This document shows positions 43,293 to 54,633 of a stretch of DNA of 64,000 nt, piece by piece. The notes under the pieces are model-generated. The model did not search any database and was not told the DNA's origin. It saw only the letters and a program-made list of their open reading frames with translations. The stretch comes from Juglans regia (lineage: Eukaryota > Streptophyta > Magnoliopsida > Fagales > Juglandaceae). Within the stretch, counting starts at the first letter, position 1. Each line of letters opens with the position of its first letter. Where the stretch lies: positions 3,046,243 to 3,110,242 of the forward strand of contig NC_049907.1 in NCBI RefSeq assembly GCF_001411555.2, given 5' to 3'. The position numbers were made by a program, and so were the translations under genes.

Positions 43293-45332
43293 GAATGATA
43301 TCTTATAAAATTAAAGAGTCAATCAAGGAACGTTCTGAGGCGATTCTAAAGGCCACAACCCAAAGCTTATAGGAAATGATATCTTATAAAACTACCGAAA
43401 AATGTTTATTTATAGTTAGTTGTTTGTTACAAAGATAATTTTTATTACAAATAATTATTCTCGTTATAAATAATCGTTTTTCTTTATATACACTTTCTTT
43501 AAAATTAACACCATTATATATATATAAGTGATTGTGTGGCTATATATCTTTCTATTTGCTAGGAGAGGATAGATGAGAGAGGTGATGCATGTTTTGCTTG
43601 TGAAGAACACGAAATCCATGGAACAGCAACATGCATGCATGGGACCAGTTAAGGCTGTCGTTTTCCGGCCGACATCCGCGTCCCACCGTGATACCAACGG
43701 TCAAGTTATGTTATTTTCTCATTCAAGCTTAATCAAAGCTCTCCTCACCGTATGGCCCAAGATATTATATGAAAGCAACATTATTATTATGAATTGGAAG
43801 TTGCAGTATAATTAGGGCTGCAAAAGAATTAGGATTATTTTATACGTTATGGCTTTTCATCGATCAATTTTGAAGATTTTTTAATCTAAATCCAATATAT
43901 GTTAATCTTTAGATATTGTTTTGGTTTTGAAAATCTATTATGCAATATTTTTAGGTTACCAATATGTTAAAATGGGAAAAAGAATAGATAAGATATATAA
44001 ATTATAACATTAGGTTACCCATAATGATGACTCATGAATTACAACAATAAGTGTACATGTCTACACGTTTAGTAATTTTTATCCAATTCGATCAGACAAT
44101 TAGAAGATATATATCGATGGATCATGTTACGGTCACCAAAAAATACCAACAAAAATTTTTACCAATTGTGTAATTAGTTTTTCTCAAAAAAGACGTTTTC
44201 TTAATTATTAAGTAAAAAAATAGAGAATCAGCGGATTCTCTCGGTACCCACTTTCAATGGGACTAGCATTTTCCTATATCAATTAGACCAAGTCTTAGCC
44301 AATTACCCTAAAAACGAAAACATATGTAAGCAATCCACCATGTAAAAAAGTTGTTGCACCAATTCTTTTGAGAGCATGGTTTCCCTTCTCCACACACTAG
44401 AGGTTTCCAACCAACCTTATGAAGTGTGCATACCAACCAGAGGTTTCCAATTTGACAAGTAATTGCTCCTAAACATGTTCATTTCAGATACACTCCATGT
44501 GGGTCTAAAGTTGGACTATGACTCTTCTTCAAATGGACATTGGCTAGACCTAATAAAATGCATCACCCCCATGTTAGAATGATGGAATATCATAGCCACA
44601 AATCAAAAGGGTGTCAAATAGTACTAGAAGACACAAGCTTAAAGTTTTCAGATATGGAGCCCCATAATTTCATTGGACAACTTTCCAATCCACTTTTCAG
44701 ATTATGTAAATGTATGGATGTGCATGAAATTTGATAAATCTAGTGCCCTACGTAATATTCTTCTACGTACTGAAGGACTTTTTTTTAAAAAAAAGTAGTC
44801 CTACATTCGTAAAAAGATTTTATAAAAATAAAATTATAGACTGATGTAATTTTATGTAATGTATTAGATCTATTTTATATCTAATTATATCAGATTATGT
44901 CAGTTTATAAATTTATTTTATAAAATTTATTTGTTACTAAATTATTTCTCTTTTAAAAATAAAAAAGAAAATTTGTTAAGAAACCCATCCATTTTTCTTC
45001 TCAGCATAATTATTTTATTTAAAATATATTACTTATTTTTAAAGACAAAAAGTTATACAACATCTTGTTATTTACGGCAAATGGACCACGTGGGTCATGA
45101 GAAAAAGGGTCTGGAGCAAAGAAAAAACAAGTGTGTTGAAACAGACATTAGTGTCCGACGTTGACAATAATGCTTCGACATTATATTTTTATAATATTAC
45201 CAAAATATCCACATTCGAATAAGAACTTAAAATATCAAAATCATGGTATTTATATGAATTCTGATGAATTTTCTTGCTCAGGCAGGCACTCAAAGTGGAT
45301 TTTAACCTTTGACTTCTCATCCACCGCTCTTT
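43293..45332. other. Intergenic DNA, no gene seen
   Basis: AT-rich and without a recognised coding region. The frames at 43573-43815 and 44540-44734 have no domain pattern that I recognise. Confidence 0.35.
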
Positions 45333-45340
45333 AATTCGAC

Positions 45341-45983
45341 TAGAGGTGATAAACGGTCTGGTCGGACCGACCATTTCGGACCGGACCGGACCAGACCAGA
45401 TCGAGACTTAGATTAGTCCGGTCCGGTCCACATTTTAGAGGACTGAAAACATTCGGTCCGGTCCACGGTCCACGGTTTTTTGAGACAGGACCGGACCGAA
45501 TGAAAAAAAAAAATTATATATATTTTATATATAATAATTGTACAATTAATTATATAAATTTTTAAATATATTATTAATATTTGTTAATATTTTATAAATT
45601 AATAATATTTTATATATATCTTTATCTAACCTATCACTATTAACAATATAAAATTTTAAATATGCTATTAACACTTGTTAATATTCTATGAATTAATAAA
45701 TATATAATATCAATTAGTTAATTATATAGTAATTATATAAATTAATAATATAATTTATTATCATTGACCATATAAAATATTTTTTTATTGAATTTGTTAC
45801 ATAATCCACATTAATAAGTCACTTAATTTAATTTAGTATTTTAAATAATTTTTTTTTATTAATTATTAAAAAAAATAGGCCGGACCGATCCGGTCAGGTT
45901 CGGTCCCTTTGGGTGTTCGGTCCGGAAAAATGATGGACTGAAAATATTCGGTCCATCGCCGGACCGGACTGTTTGCAGCCCTA
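45341..45983. mobile_element. Non-autonomous hAT element with perfect 8-bp duplication
   Basis: The left end TAGAGGTGATAAACGGTCTG and the reversed right end TAGGGCTGCAAACAGTCCGG are inverted repeats. Flanks are AATTCGAC on both sides (45333-45340, 45984-45991). Interior blocks such as ATTATCATTGACCATATAAA and ATAAGTCACTTAATTTAATT are shared with 38110-38642, so the two are one family; this copy is longer because of extra AT-rich sequence. Confidence 0.93.
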
Positions 45984-46015
45984 AATTCGACAGAGATAGA
46001 AAATATATGAGAGAA

Positions 46016-46042
46016 AGAGAAAGAGAAAGAGAGAGAGAGAGT
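46016..46042. repeat. (GA)n-rich microsatellite
   Basis: GAAAGAGAAAGAGAAAGAGA followed by GAGAGAGA is directly visible next to the hAT element. Confidence 0.7.
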
Positions 46043-46147
46043 CTTAAGACTTTTACAGTAAGTGATACGTTTTAAATATTTGTAATCCATTTTTTTAATG
46101 AAAAAGATTATGCATTTTGAAAATTTAAAGACAATATTATTTATTGA

Positions 46148-46297
46148 ACTTTGTTACATACAGTCACTTTTACGTATTTTTTAAGCACTCTAATAATATA
46201 ATTGACCAAAATAATTATTTTATATTAAAAAAAAGTAATACTACCAATTATATTAATAAAGTGCACAAGTAATATGTAAAAGTGACTGCATATTAAA
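46148..46297. mobile_element. MITE with about 50-bp inverted repeats
   Basis: TGTTACATACAGTCACTTTT at the left pairs with the reversed right end TTAATATGCAGTCACTTTTA. The inverted repeats continue into TAATATAATTGACCAA versus TAATATAATTGGT. Non-coding. Confidence 0.65.
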
Positions 46298-46679
46298 TTT
46301 TTGCAGCCCTAAAAGTGACTGCATATATAGTTCATATATATATATATCGATCTATCCATCGATTTATTTATGTATTTCACACATATTAGATCAATCATTC
46401 GTATTCGTACTTATATTCCAAATGATAGCAAAATTTGAATTGTTTGGTAATCATGTAAACTCCATATATTATGATGATGGTGTATATCTCCTAAAAGTGT
46501 GCTGATCTAAGGTAGGAAGTCAATGGTATGGCTTAGTACCCTTTATCCCTCAAGCAAATTTTAAATGGGGGATTGAAAATAATTAAGCATATGGAGGAGG
46601 AGAAGGAGGTCCACAAATATTAATGGAACAAGAATCTTTAGTCCATGACTTTTAGGCCTTTTTGAGTATATATATTTTA

Positions 46680-46885
46680 AAAAATTTTATTCATCATTTC
46701 ACACATCACACATTATATTTATTTTTATTTTTATTTTTTTCTCTTATTAAATGTATGATGTATAGATATTGAATAGAATAATTTAATTAGTTTAAGAATA
46801 AAACAAAAAAATTAAAAAAAATTAAAAAAATTAAAAAAATATATAGTATGTAGTGTTTGAAAATAATAAATAGTAAAACTTATAT
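46680..46885. mobile_element. AT-rich MITE-like inverted repeat
   Basis: TTTTATTCATCATTTCACAC at the left pairs imperfectly with the reversed right end TTTTACTATTTATTATTTTC followed by AAACACTACATACTATATA. Borders are approximate. Confidence 0.45.
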
Positions 46886-46947
46886 ATTTTTGTAATAAAT
46901 AATTTTTGGAACAAAAGCATTGGGTGCTTTCCGTTTTCCAAAGAGTT

Positions 46948-47156
46948 TTGCTACACAACCTCCACCACACTCCACACTCCACACTTTTTTAAATTTTTTA
47001 AATTTTTAATATTTTTTTTAAATTTTTTTTTGAGTTTATTCTTTTTAAATTATTTCAAATTTTTTATTCATTATTCATATAATAAATATTTAATAAAAGA
47101 AAAAAATAATAAAAATTAAAAATAATGTGAAGTGTGGAGGTTGCGTGAATAGTAGG
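46948..47156. mobile_element. MITE upstream of the WAKL14-like gene
   Basis: CTACACAACCTCCACCACAC at the left and the reversed right end CTACTATTCACGCAACCTCC with CACACTTCACATT form terminal inverted repeats. It lies about 90 bp upstream of the candidate TATA box of the receptor kinase gene. Confidence 0.6.
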
Positions 47157-47248
47157 AAGTTGAGTAGATTTTTTGTTTTCCAAATCCCAATTACAAATAG
47201 GTCTGTAAATTGGCGTCCACTACAGGGGCATTTGGGGGGTACGAACGT

Positions 47249-47256
47249 TATAAAAA
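47249..47256 (+). promoter_or_regulatory. Candidate TATA box of the WAKL14-like gene
   Basis: TATAAAAA in the context AACGTTATAAAAAGAATC. It would start a leader of about 640 bp before the start codon. A 5' UTR intron is possible, with donor CAGAG/GTAATA at 47536 and acceptor TTTACGTTTAG ending near 47821. Confidence 0.45.
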
Positions 47257-47921
47257 GAATCACAGGCAGAAAAAGCCTAGAAAGGAAGTTTCTTTGTTCC
47301 TCATCAAAATCACGCACGCACACGAACACGGTTTGCTTGGCTGTCTTCTTTGATGTTTTTCTTATGATCCAGAAGAATCACAGCCCAAGCTCGAAGACTT
47401 GATAAAGTTTCGAGTTTTTGCCTTTGATTTCTTTTCCTTTCCCCTTTTTTCTGGTTTTGAAGAAGAAGCAACTGCTCGCTATTTAGTAGATTACGTCGTG
47501 ATTCGGCAGGCATTGAAGGGATCCAGTTTCAGAGGTAATAAGGTCTGTTCGTTGGATGCCATATTAAATACGATTTTTCCATGAAAATCGATTCAGAAGC
47601 ATATATATGAGCATTTATTGGAACGGATGGCCTCCCAACGGCATCCACAGGCTCAGCTTTTAATTCTTCCATTAATTCCAGAATTCCGAGCTCTCTCTGA
47701 TTCTCTCTGAGTCTCTCTGTCTTTCTCTTTACTCTTACTCTCAAAGTATACAAATTTTTCATCCGGCTCTTCAAAATTTCAAATATTAACTTCTCTGTTT
47801 GATTTTTTCCTTTACGTTTAGCAGCAGAACGGGTTATGATTACTTGCTGCGGGTTAAACCCAGTTCAGGTTCAGGTTGGCCTCAATTCCTCTCCATAGTG
47901 AGGACGATTCCTCATTACAGA

Positions 47922-50900
47922 ATGGTGTTTTTCCCCCTTGCGATCATACTTTTGATTGTCTACCCAACTGCATCCGAAAACTCAACTGGTGCGGGGAACT
48001 CAGGCTCCTGTAAAAACTACAACTCTTGCGGAGCTAATCAACCTGTACAGTACCCATTTGGGTTCTCGAGATCGTGCCCGATTCAATTAACGTGCGCCAA
48101 CAACTCGGATATCCGAATCGGCGAATTCCGAGTCCTTAACATAACCTCAAGCAGCATCATCGTCGATCTCCCGACGGAATGTAACCGTTCTATAGAATTG
48201 ATCAAACCGCTCTTCGGCACCAACTACGCGCTGACATCGGGGAACAGCCTCCTCCTTCAGAGCTGTACCTCCCAGTCAAACGCCTGCATGGTACCCACCA
48301 GCTTCGTCCGTAACCTGATCGATGTTAAGACCTGCAATTCCAAGAGCGATAATATAAGCTGCTTCGCCGACGAGAGTAAAGGGAAAGCGGAGATCATGAG
48401 CTACAAGAACGTGACTTTGAAGAAGTGCAAGTTCCTGTTCTCGTCCGTCTTGCTTCACTCGGATGGGAACGAATCGCTGGTTTCGCTCCAGTTCCAGAGG
48501 GTTGAGCTGGGGTGGTGGCTCGAAGGGAAGTGTAATTGTTCTGTTGATTCCGACTGTACTCCGGTTTCGACTCCCGGCGGGAAGAGAGGGTTCCGGTGCA
48601 TGTGTAAAGATGGGTTTAGCGGTGACGGGTTCTCCAGCGGCAGCGGTTGCCGGAAACGTGAGTCAACTCGCCGAGTCTTGTATCTTTTATTTGTATTTTT
48701 ATTGTTGGATGGCGTAATTGGGAAATTGCGTGAGTGGGACCGATATGACAAAGGATAATCAATAAAAAAACGACACGTCATTGACTTTTATTAGTCTTAA
48801 GTCCAAGGTCGTACAGACGTAAATTCGGACCGTTGAGAAACAATGGTCACTTTGATGGAGCCCCGTAGAAAGATAAGCCCTTCTGACGAGGGGAGGAGGG
48901 CAGGGGGGCAAATTTGGTATTTTATGTTGATATATGTGGTTCGCACTAGTCTCATTTATAATTTTTGCTTCTAGAAAATAGAAATCATACTTAAAAAAAA
49001 GAAGTTTGAATTATCTCATATCATATAATCATTATAATTTTATTAAATTTTTACACAAAATATAATAAATAATTTAATTTTTTAAAATTTTAAAATTAAA
49101 ATAATATTAAAAAATTATATTATAACAATATTTTATTCAACTTTTAATAAAATATTTTATTTCATCTCATCTGAACAGTGTAACCAAACGAGACCTTAGA
49201 ATACATAATAGACCAAAAAAATAAAAAATAAAAAGAAGTCAAAAGCATGTTTGCATTTCCTTTCAGTTGTTTATGGAGTGATTTAGGGGAATCACATGTT
49301 TAAGTTATGGATAGGTTTGGACTTGGAATCAACAAAGTCAAAAAAGGAGATAAGACAGACCTTGTGCTAATAATATATTTATGAATTGAAATCTTCTATG
49401 ATTTTCTGAATATAATCAAACTCCAAATTACTGTTTTGCTCTTTTGCTTTTTGGTTTTTCATAAAAGGAAGAAGCTAAGTATTTGATGTGGTCTTTTGTC
49501 TTGCAAAGTTATATACATCTGTAATTAATGACCTTTTGATGTAACTCAATTGAAACTTTTTGCAGTTTCTGATTGCAATTCTGCAAGGTACCTGTCTGGC
49601 CATTGTGGACGTATGTCTAGAGTTAGTCTTCTCCTTGGAGGTAAGTCTTCTGTTGTTAACTTGCAGAAACCTACTTTGCTAGATGAATGATGAAAAGTTT
49701 AGTATAGTTCAACTTTCCTTCTTCAACCCGACATTTCTTTTAGCTAATTTGAGGAATGACAAAAACTTCTGGAAAATATTTCTCTCCTTGTTTCTGGTTT
49801 GAATTTTTCTCATAGTTTTCTGCTAACAAGAAACATCAGAACACTTTCTATTAAATGTTTTCAGGTCTTTGCATCTGAAAATTAACAGGAATATTACTTA
49901 GTCTGAGGAGGTTCATATCCCTATCATGATTTTTATCATCTCAACTCATCTCACTATTATTCACTGCTATTCATAAATTTCAACACACAAATTTCACTAC
50001 TATTCACAAATCATCTCAATTCATCTCATCTCATCTCCATATATCCCACGGTGTTAACTGCAGTGTAGTTAGGCCTAAAGAATTTTGAGTTGGCAAATTG
50101 ATCCACATCCTTTGTTTTTTAGGGATTGTTGCTGGAGCTTGTATCATGGCTTGTCTGTCTATGACATGTTACTTTGTTCGGCGCCGCTCCACTTGTTTGA
50201 AAAATCGAATGAGTACAATACGCCTCCTTTGCGAAGCAGCTGGCAACTCCAGTGTTCCTTTGTATCCTTACAGAGAAATAGAAAGAGCCACTAATTGTTT
50301 CTCAGAGAGACAGAGACTCGGGACTGGGGCCTTTGGTACGGTTTATGCAGGAAAGCTTCAAGATGATGAGTGGGTTGCCATAAAAAAGATCAAATATAGA
50401 GATACCAACAGTATTGACCAAGTTCTGAATGAGATCAAGCTTCTTTCCTCTGTGAGCCACCCAAATCTAGTTCGCCTTTTAGGTTGCTGCATAGAGGAGG
50501 GTGAACAGATCCTTGTCTATGAATTTATGCCTAATGGAACTCTCTCAGAGCATCTACAAAGAGAGAGGGGCAACGGACTCCCGTGGACAATAAGGCTCAC
50601 AATTGCTGCTGAAACTGCTCATGCCATTGCATATCTCCACTCTGCCATGAATCCACCGATTTACCATAGAGACATCAAATCGAGCAATATATTATTGGAT
50701 CACAGCTTCAAATCAAAGGTAGCCGATTTTGGCCTTTCTAGACTGGGCATGACAGAGACATCACACATCTCAACGGCCCCGCAAGGGACTCCAGGATATG
50801 TTGATCCTCAATACCATCAGAACTTCCATCTCTCTGATAGAAGTGACGTTTACAGTTTTGGGGTGGTTTTATTAGAGATCATAACTGCATTGAAAGTAGT

Positions 50901-51402
50901 TGATTTTGGTCGACCTCCTAGTGAGGTGAATTTGGCAGCACTTGCTATTGATAGAATTGGGAGGGATTGTGTGGATGAGATAATCGATCCTTTCCTTGAG
51001 CCACATAGGGATGCTTGGACACTTTATTCTGTTCACAAGGTGGCTGAGCTTGCATTCAGATGCCTTGCTTTCCATAGTGAAATGAGGCCTTCTATGGTGG
51101 AAGTGGCAGAAGAGTTGGAGCACATCAGGCGCAGCGGGTGGGCATTCGAGGAAAACATGTGCATATCGTTTTCAGTGGCATCCTCTTGCTCATCACCACG
51201 TAATGGAAGCGGGAAATCACTAGGAGGCATGACAGTTGGGAAGGCAGAGTTAGGGAGTCGGAGATCATCAATTGTTTCACAAGCGAACGAGGCTTTAATG
51301 GTGGAGACAAAGGATAGCTCCCCTGTTTCTATGCATGATCCTTGGTTAAGTGAGCAGAGCTCCCCTTCAACAAACAGCTTGTTGGGTAACGTAGTTCGAT
51401 GA
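47922..51402 (+). CDS. WAKL14: Wall-associated receptor-like kinase, WAKL14-like
   Basis: Exons 47922-48657, 49566-49640 and 50123-51402 join in frame (2091 bases, 696 residues). I chose the ATG at 47922 because it begins a signal peptide (MVFFPLAIILLIVYPTASE); an in-frame ATG at 47799 would add 41 residues before it. The extracellular part has a Cys-rich GUB_WAK-type galacturonan-binding region (CGANQPVQYPFGF) and an EGF-like segment ending CMCKDGFSGDGF. Exon 2 and the start of exon 3 encode the membrane helix at about 265-289. The kinase domain has the glycine loop LGTGAFGTVY (336-345), VAIK with K358, HRD at 452-454 and DFG at 472-474, so it should be active and of the RD class. WAK-type kinases sit in the plasma membrane and sense wall pectin. 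Near identity to Arabidopsis WAKL14 in the kinase domain is from memory. Confidence 0.94.
48990..49195. mobile_element. Harbinger-type MITE in WAKL14-like intron 1
   Basis: TTTGAATTATCTCATATCAT at the left and TTTCATCTCATCTGAACAGT with ACCAAACGAGACC at the right bracket the typical interior (AAATTTTTACACAAAATATA, TATAACAATATTTTATTCAA). It accounts for part of the 908-bp intron. Confidence 0.5.
49925..50045. mobile_element. Harbinger-type MITE end in WAKL14-like intron 2
   Basis: Contains CAACTCATCTCACTATTATT, ATTCACTGCTATTCATAAAT and CAATTCATCTCATCTCATCT, which is the terminal section of the family in 20663-21051. Only one end is present. Confidence 0.5.
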
Positions 51403-52580
51403 TATTAATGCTGCCTGCTTCTTTTGGGTTCGTAGCTTTATGTTGTCTTGTGAATGCCACACAAGTACGCTAGAGCTTTCCCTTACCGGCCTTACTGCTT
51501 GCTTATACATTAATGCCATCAGATATTACTAACAATGTTAAGGGATAGACATACTTTCATTACTAAAGAGTTTACTTATATATATTTTATATAAAGTAGA
51601 AAGATTAATCTATGATTCAGTGTTAAAGTATGCTTGTTGGATTCCCTTACCGTTGCTTTCTCATTGCCTGTATGTCAGAAAATGAGTCAGATGAGCAACC
51701 CTTAAGCTGCTTTCCTTTTGTTCATTCCTTAACATGTCTTAACACAAAAGAATATCAGAAGAAGCAGTAGAAATAATAAATTTATTAACATGGATCCCAA
51801 AGTTTTTTGTTATATAATATTAGGTTTCTTAATATGGAATCTAAGGTGAAAAAAAAAAAAAAATCATTTAAGGATGATGATCTATATGAAAAATAGTTTA
51901 GAAGTTTTATCCTCTAAACTTCATTGAGCAAGAAAAAATTTATTTAAGATCTCAATTATATTATTAATGTGACATGAAAATATCTAGATTTTACATGAAA
52001 CTTATTTAACTTGATTACGCACTAGAATGTAAGATTACATTCTAAAAGATCACTTGATAGATTTTATGAAAAAAAAATGAATTTTAAATATTTCATTACA
52101 AAATAATAATAGATGAATATTATTCCATAAAATATTATCATCATAAATATGAAACTATATTAAGTTGTGTTTTTAGAATTTTATTTTTACGTGTATAGTA
52201 AATTATTGAGATCTAGTTTCATATATAGTTATATTTTCTGAATTTTTAATCTCTTTCTTATTTTACTTAAATGTGTTACATGATAGAAAAGTTCTCCCAA
52301 GAAAGAAAATTTTTTTCTTGGTTGGATTCGATCCCACCTATGCATGCAATTTCTTCTTCCCGCGACTGAGAAGGAATGAGCAGTTACCCGCCATATACAC
52401 CACCTCTCACAGCTACATTCTCATTAACAGCTCTTCCTTGTTTTTACTGCTAACATGACTGCTTGTTTTTGTAACATGCAATTGATATATAAACACACAA
52501 ATTTCAAATCATACTTGGTAACGGGATGAAATTATAATTATCAGTTTGACTATAACAGATATTTGCTTATTAAGCAATAT
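51403..52580. other. 3' flank of the WAKL14-like gene and intergenic DNA
   Basis: The likely 3' UTR extends to about 51600. The rest is AT-rich with no recognised gene; the frame at 52273-52458 has no domain pattern. Confidence 0.4.
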
Positions 52581-52584
52581 GGGT

Positions 52585-52885
52585 TTTTTAAAACGCTACC
52601 CATTGTGTTTGAGTTAAAAGTTTAACCAAATTAATATAAAATAATTTTAGGACTTTTCTATCAATGGTTGCCGGTTGGGCCTTTGACAATTACTATCAAA
52701 ATAGAAATAATGTTACAAGTTCGAGTCACGAAAGGAGAACTCTTTAAGCTGGATTAAAATGTATTGATACTATGCATGAGCATGGTGTCAAAGTGACTCA
52801 AACTATTGAATATTGATAGATGAATGAAGTCGTTATCGGGCCAGTGTCGATAAAGTGGGCTGTAATGGATGTAGGATTTGGAAGA
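52585..52885 (+). mobile_element. Degenerate TRIM, same family as 33868-34242
   Basis: The first 90 bp (AAAAGTTTAACCAAATTAAT, TATCAATGGTTGCC) match the LTR of the intact element. After TTTGACA comes ATTACTATCAAAAT, a damaged primer-binding site. The interior shares AAGTTCGAGTCACG, CTGGATTAAAATGTATTG and ATTGATAGATGAATGAAGTC with the intact copy. The second LTR is not evident. Confidence 0.75.
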
Positions 52886-53027
52886 ATGGTAGAATCTTAT
52901 GATCCCTCAAACTACTCAAACAATCCACTATCTTAGATAAATGAGGTCACCTCCAGTTTTATCATTGAAGCATTCCTAATTTCCCACACCTTTATTTCTT
53001 CAACCAATCGGATCCAAAGGGACATTA

Positions 53028-53262
53028 AGGCAGCATTTGGATCTTAAGGTAAGTTGAGTTAAGTTGTGAATAGTAGTATTTTGTAGATCTCATTGAGATA
53101 AATTTAATTTTTTCAGGTTGAGATGAGTTTTAACTTTTTAGGTTGAAATATATAAAGTAAGTTTAGATGAGTTTAATTTTTTTATGAAAAAAAAAAAGTG
53201 GGTCATATCAATGATTAGTCTGAGATGAGTTGATTTTGATTGAACAACCAAACATAGCCCGT
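53028..53262. mobile_element. Harbinger-type MITE, short variant
   Basis: The left end TTAAGGCAGCATTTGGATCT and the reversed right end GGGCTATGTTTGGTTGTTCA match the family termini. The interior has GAGTTAAGTTGTGAATAGTA and TTGAGATGAGTTTTAACT. Confidence 0.6.
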
Positions 53263-53305
53263 TTCAATAGCCAAAACCTTTAGTAGGAGTTTTAGGATTG
53301 AAAAA

Positions 53306-53490
53306 TGCTAGGGAGCCTGATTTGGGCTACCCATTTTTTTTTGCCCAATTGGGCATTTTATTTTTTTTAGTTTTTTTAACTAAGTGATTAAGAAAATATT
53401 GTTTAATAATATTGTGAATTTTTTTAAATATTTAAAAGTATTAAAAAAATGATGTGAAAAAAAATCAAACCCAAATCGGGCTCCCTAGCA
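53306..53490. mobile_element. MITE with near-perfect 21-bp inverted repeats
   Basis: The left end TGCTAGGGAGCCTGATTTGG and the reversed right end TGCTAGGGAGCCCGATTTGG differ at one base. The 185-bp element has an AT-rich interior with AACTAAGTGATTAAGAAAAT, which also occurs at 11330-11490. Confidence 0.9.
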
Positions 53491-54004
53491 GTGACCTGTA
53501 GGATTTCATATACTTTTCTTCTCAAACATCCAGAACATCTGCAGTGTAAAAGATATCCAATTATAAACACAATTTTTTTTCAAACATCTAATCTTTGTTT
53601 GAAACTTTGTCAAGGAATTTAATTCAGGAAAAACCAGACTTGATTTCGATCTCACGGATTTCTACATGAAACCATGCAACAATTGGGTGCTGAAAACTAA
53701 AAAATTCAAGTATCAATTTACCATCACGAATTCTTATTCATCCATGGTCTCCAATACCCCATTATTTATACAATGAAATACATTATCGCATGCATATTAA
53801 TAACACAAAAAGGGCTATAGATATGTGGTCTGATTGACATAATCTCCAGCCTCCAAAATGGAGGCACGAAGTTCGAAATCCCCTTCCCCAAATCATAAAA
53901 AAAATAAAAAATAAAAGTAACACAGAAAGGAAGTTTCCTTTCGACTTTTTTACTCCCATACAAAAACAATACATCAAGTAACCCTTGAGAATAATCAAAA
54001 GTAA
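53491..54004. other. Likely 3' flank of the defensin-like gene
   Basis: Downstream (minus strand) of the stop codon at 54005. Two overlapping hydrophobic minus-strand frames at 53766-53998 look incidental. No other gene was recognised. Confidence 0.4.
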
Positions 54005-54581
54005 TTAGCAGGAGAAACTACACACGCAAATTTTTCTAGGCTTCGTTCTGCAATATCCACGAGCACTTATGTCACGATGCAGTTCTACCTTGCAATAAAA
54101 GTCACAAGCCTGAGGCATGCAGAATCCATTATCCCTCGGTATATTTTCACAGGTTTTGCCTGCAACCATCAAGACATATACGATATTAACGAGAAATTAT
54201 ACAAACCACCTTAAAGAAGTTATATAATTTCTGATTTTTCATTTTTCAGAACAATAATGAAGTGATCAGATGGAAGTATGCTCAGTATATACAAGCTATT
54301 CATAGTGTTGTTGTTATTTCCAATTCCACGTAATGATATGACACATTTTAAATGATAGACAGATCATGCAATTGTGCAATAAGGCAAAATCTAGGACAAA
54401 AAACCATGCATTTTTCTCCTTATGAAATATATAGGTGTAGGGTTCTGTGAAAAGTTTAATAAAATGTCATGCAGAATGAGAGTGTGACAGAGACAAACGC
54501 ACATTCATGTTGAGCGAAGAGGGCAGCAAACACCAAGAAAAACAGAGCCAAACGAACGACAATGTTTTTTATGGTAACCAT
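54005..54581 (-). CDS. Defensin-like secreted cysteine-rich peptide (two exons)
   Basis: Exon 1 is 54581-54503 and exon 2 is 54159-54005. They join in phase 1 across a 343-bp GT-AG intron and give 234 bases (77 residues). Residues 1-26 are a signal peptide (basic start, then VVRLALFFLVFAALFA). The mature part has nine Cys: C27, C30, C40, C45, C49, C63, C71, C73, C77. The last eight follow C-x9-C-x4-C-x3-C-x13-C-x7-C-x-C-x3-C, which contains the CxxxC ... CxC signature of plant defensin-like (DEFL/LCR) peptides. An intron just after the signal peptide is also usual for them. Members act in defence or in pollen-pistil signalling; which applies here is unknown. C27 is a ninth Cys outside the core pattern. 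A TATA box lies 45 bp upstream. Confidence 0.85.
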
Positions 54582-54625
54582 GATTCTTAAAACTTTATGT
54601 GCATGTGCAAAGATATGGGTATTAG

Positions 54626-54633
54626 TTTATATA
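54626..54633 (-). promoter_or_regulatory. TATA box of the defensin-like gene
   Basis: TATATAAA on the minus strand, in the context AACCCTATATAAACTAATAC, is placed 45 bp upstream of the start codon at 54581. Confidence 0.7.

Noticed and set aside
43573..43815. 80-codon plus-strand frame
   Set aside because: There is no domain pattern, no promoter signal, and it is surrounded by AT-rich intergenic DNA.
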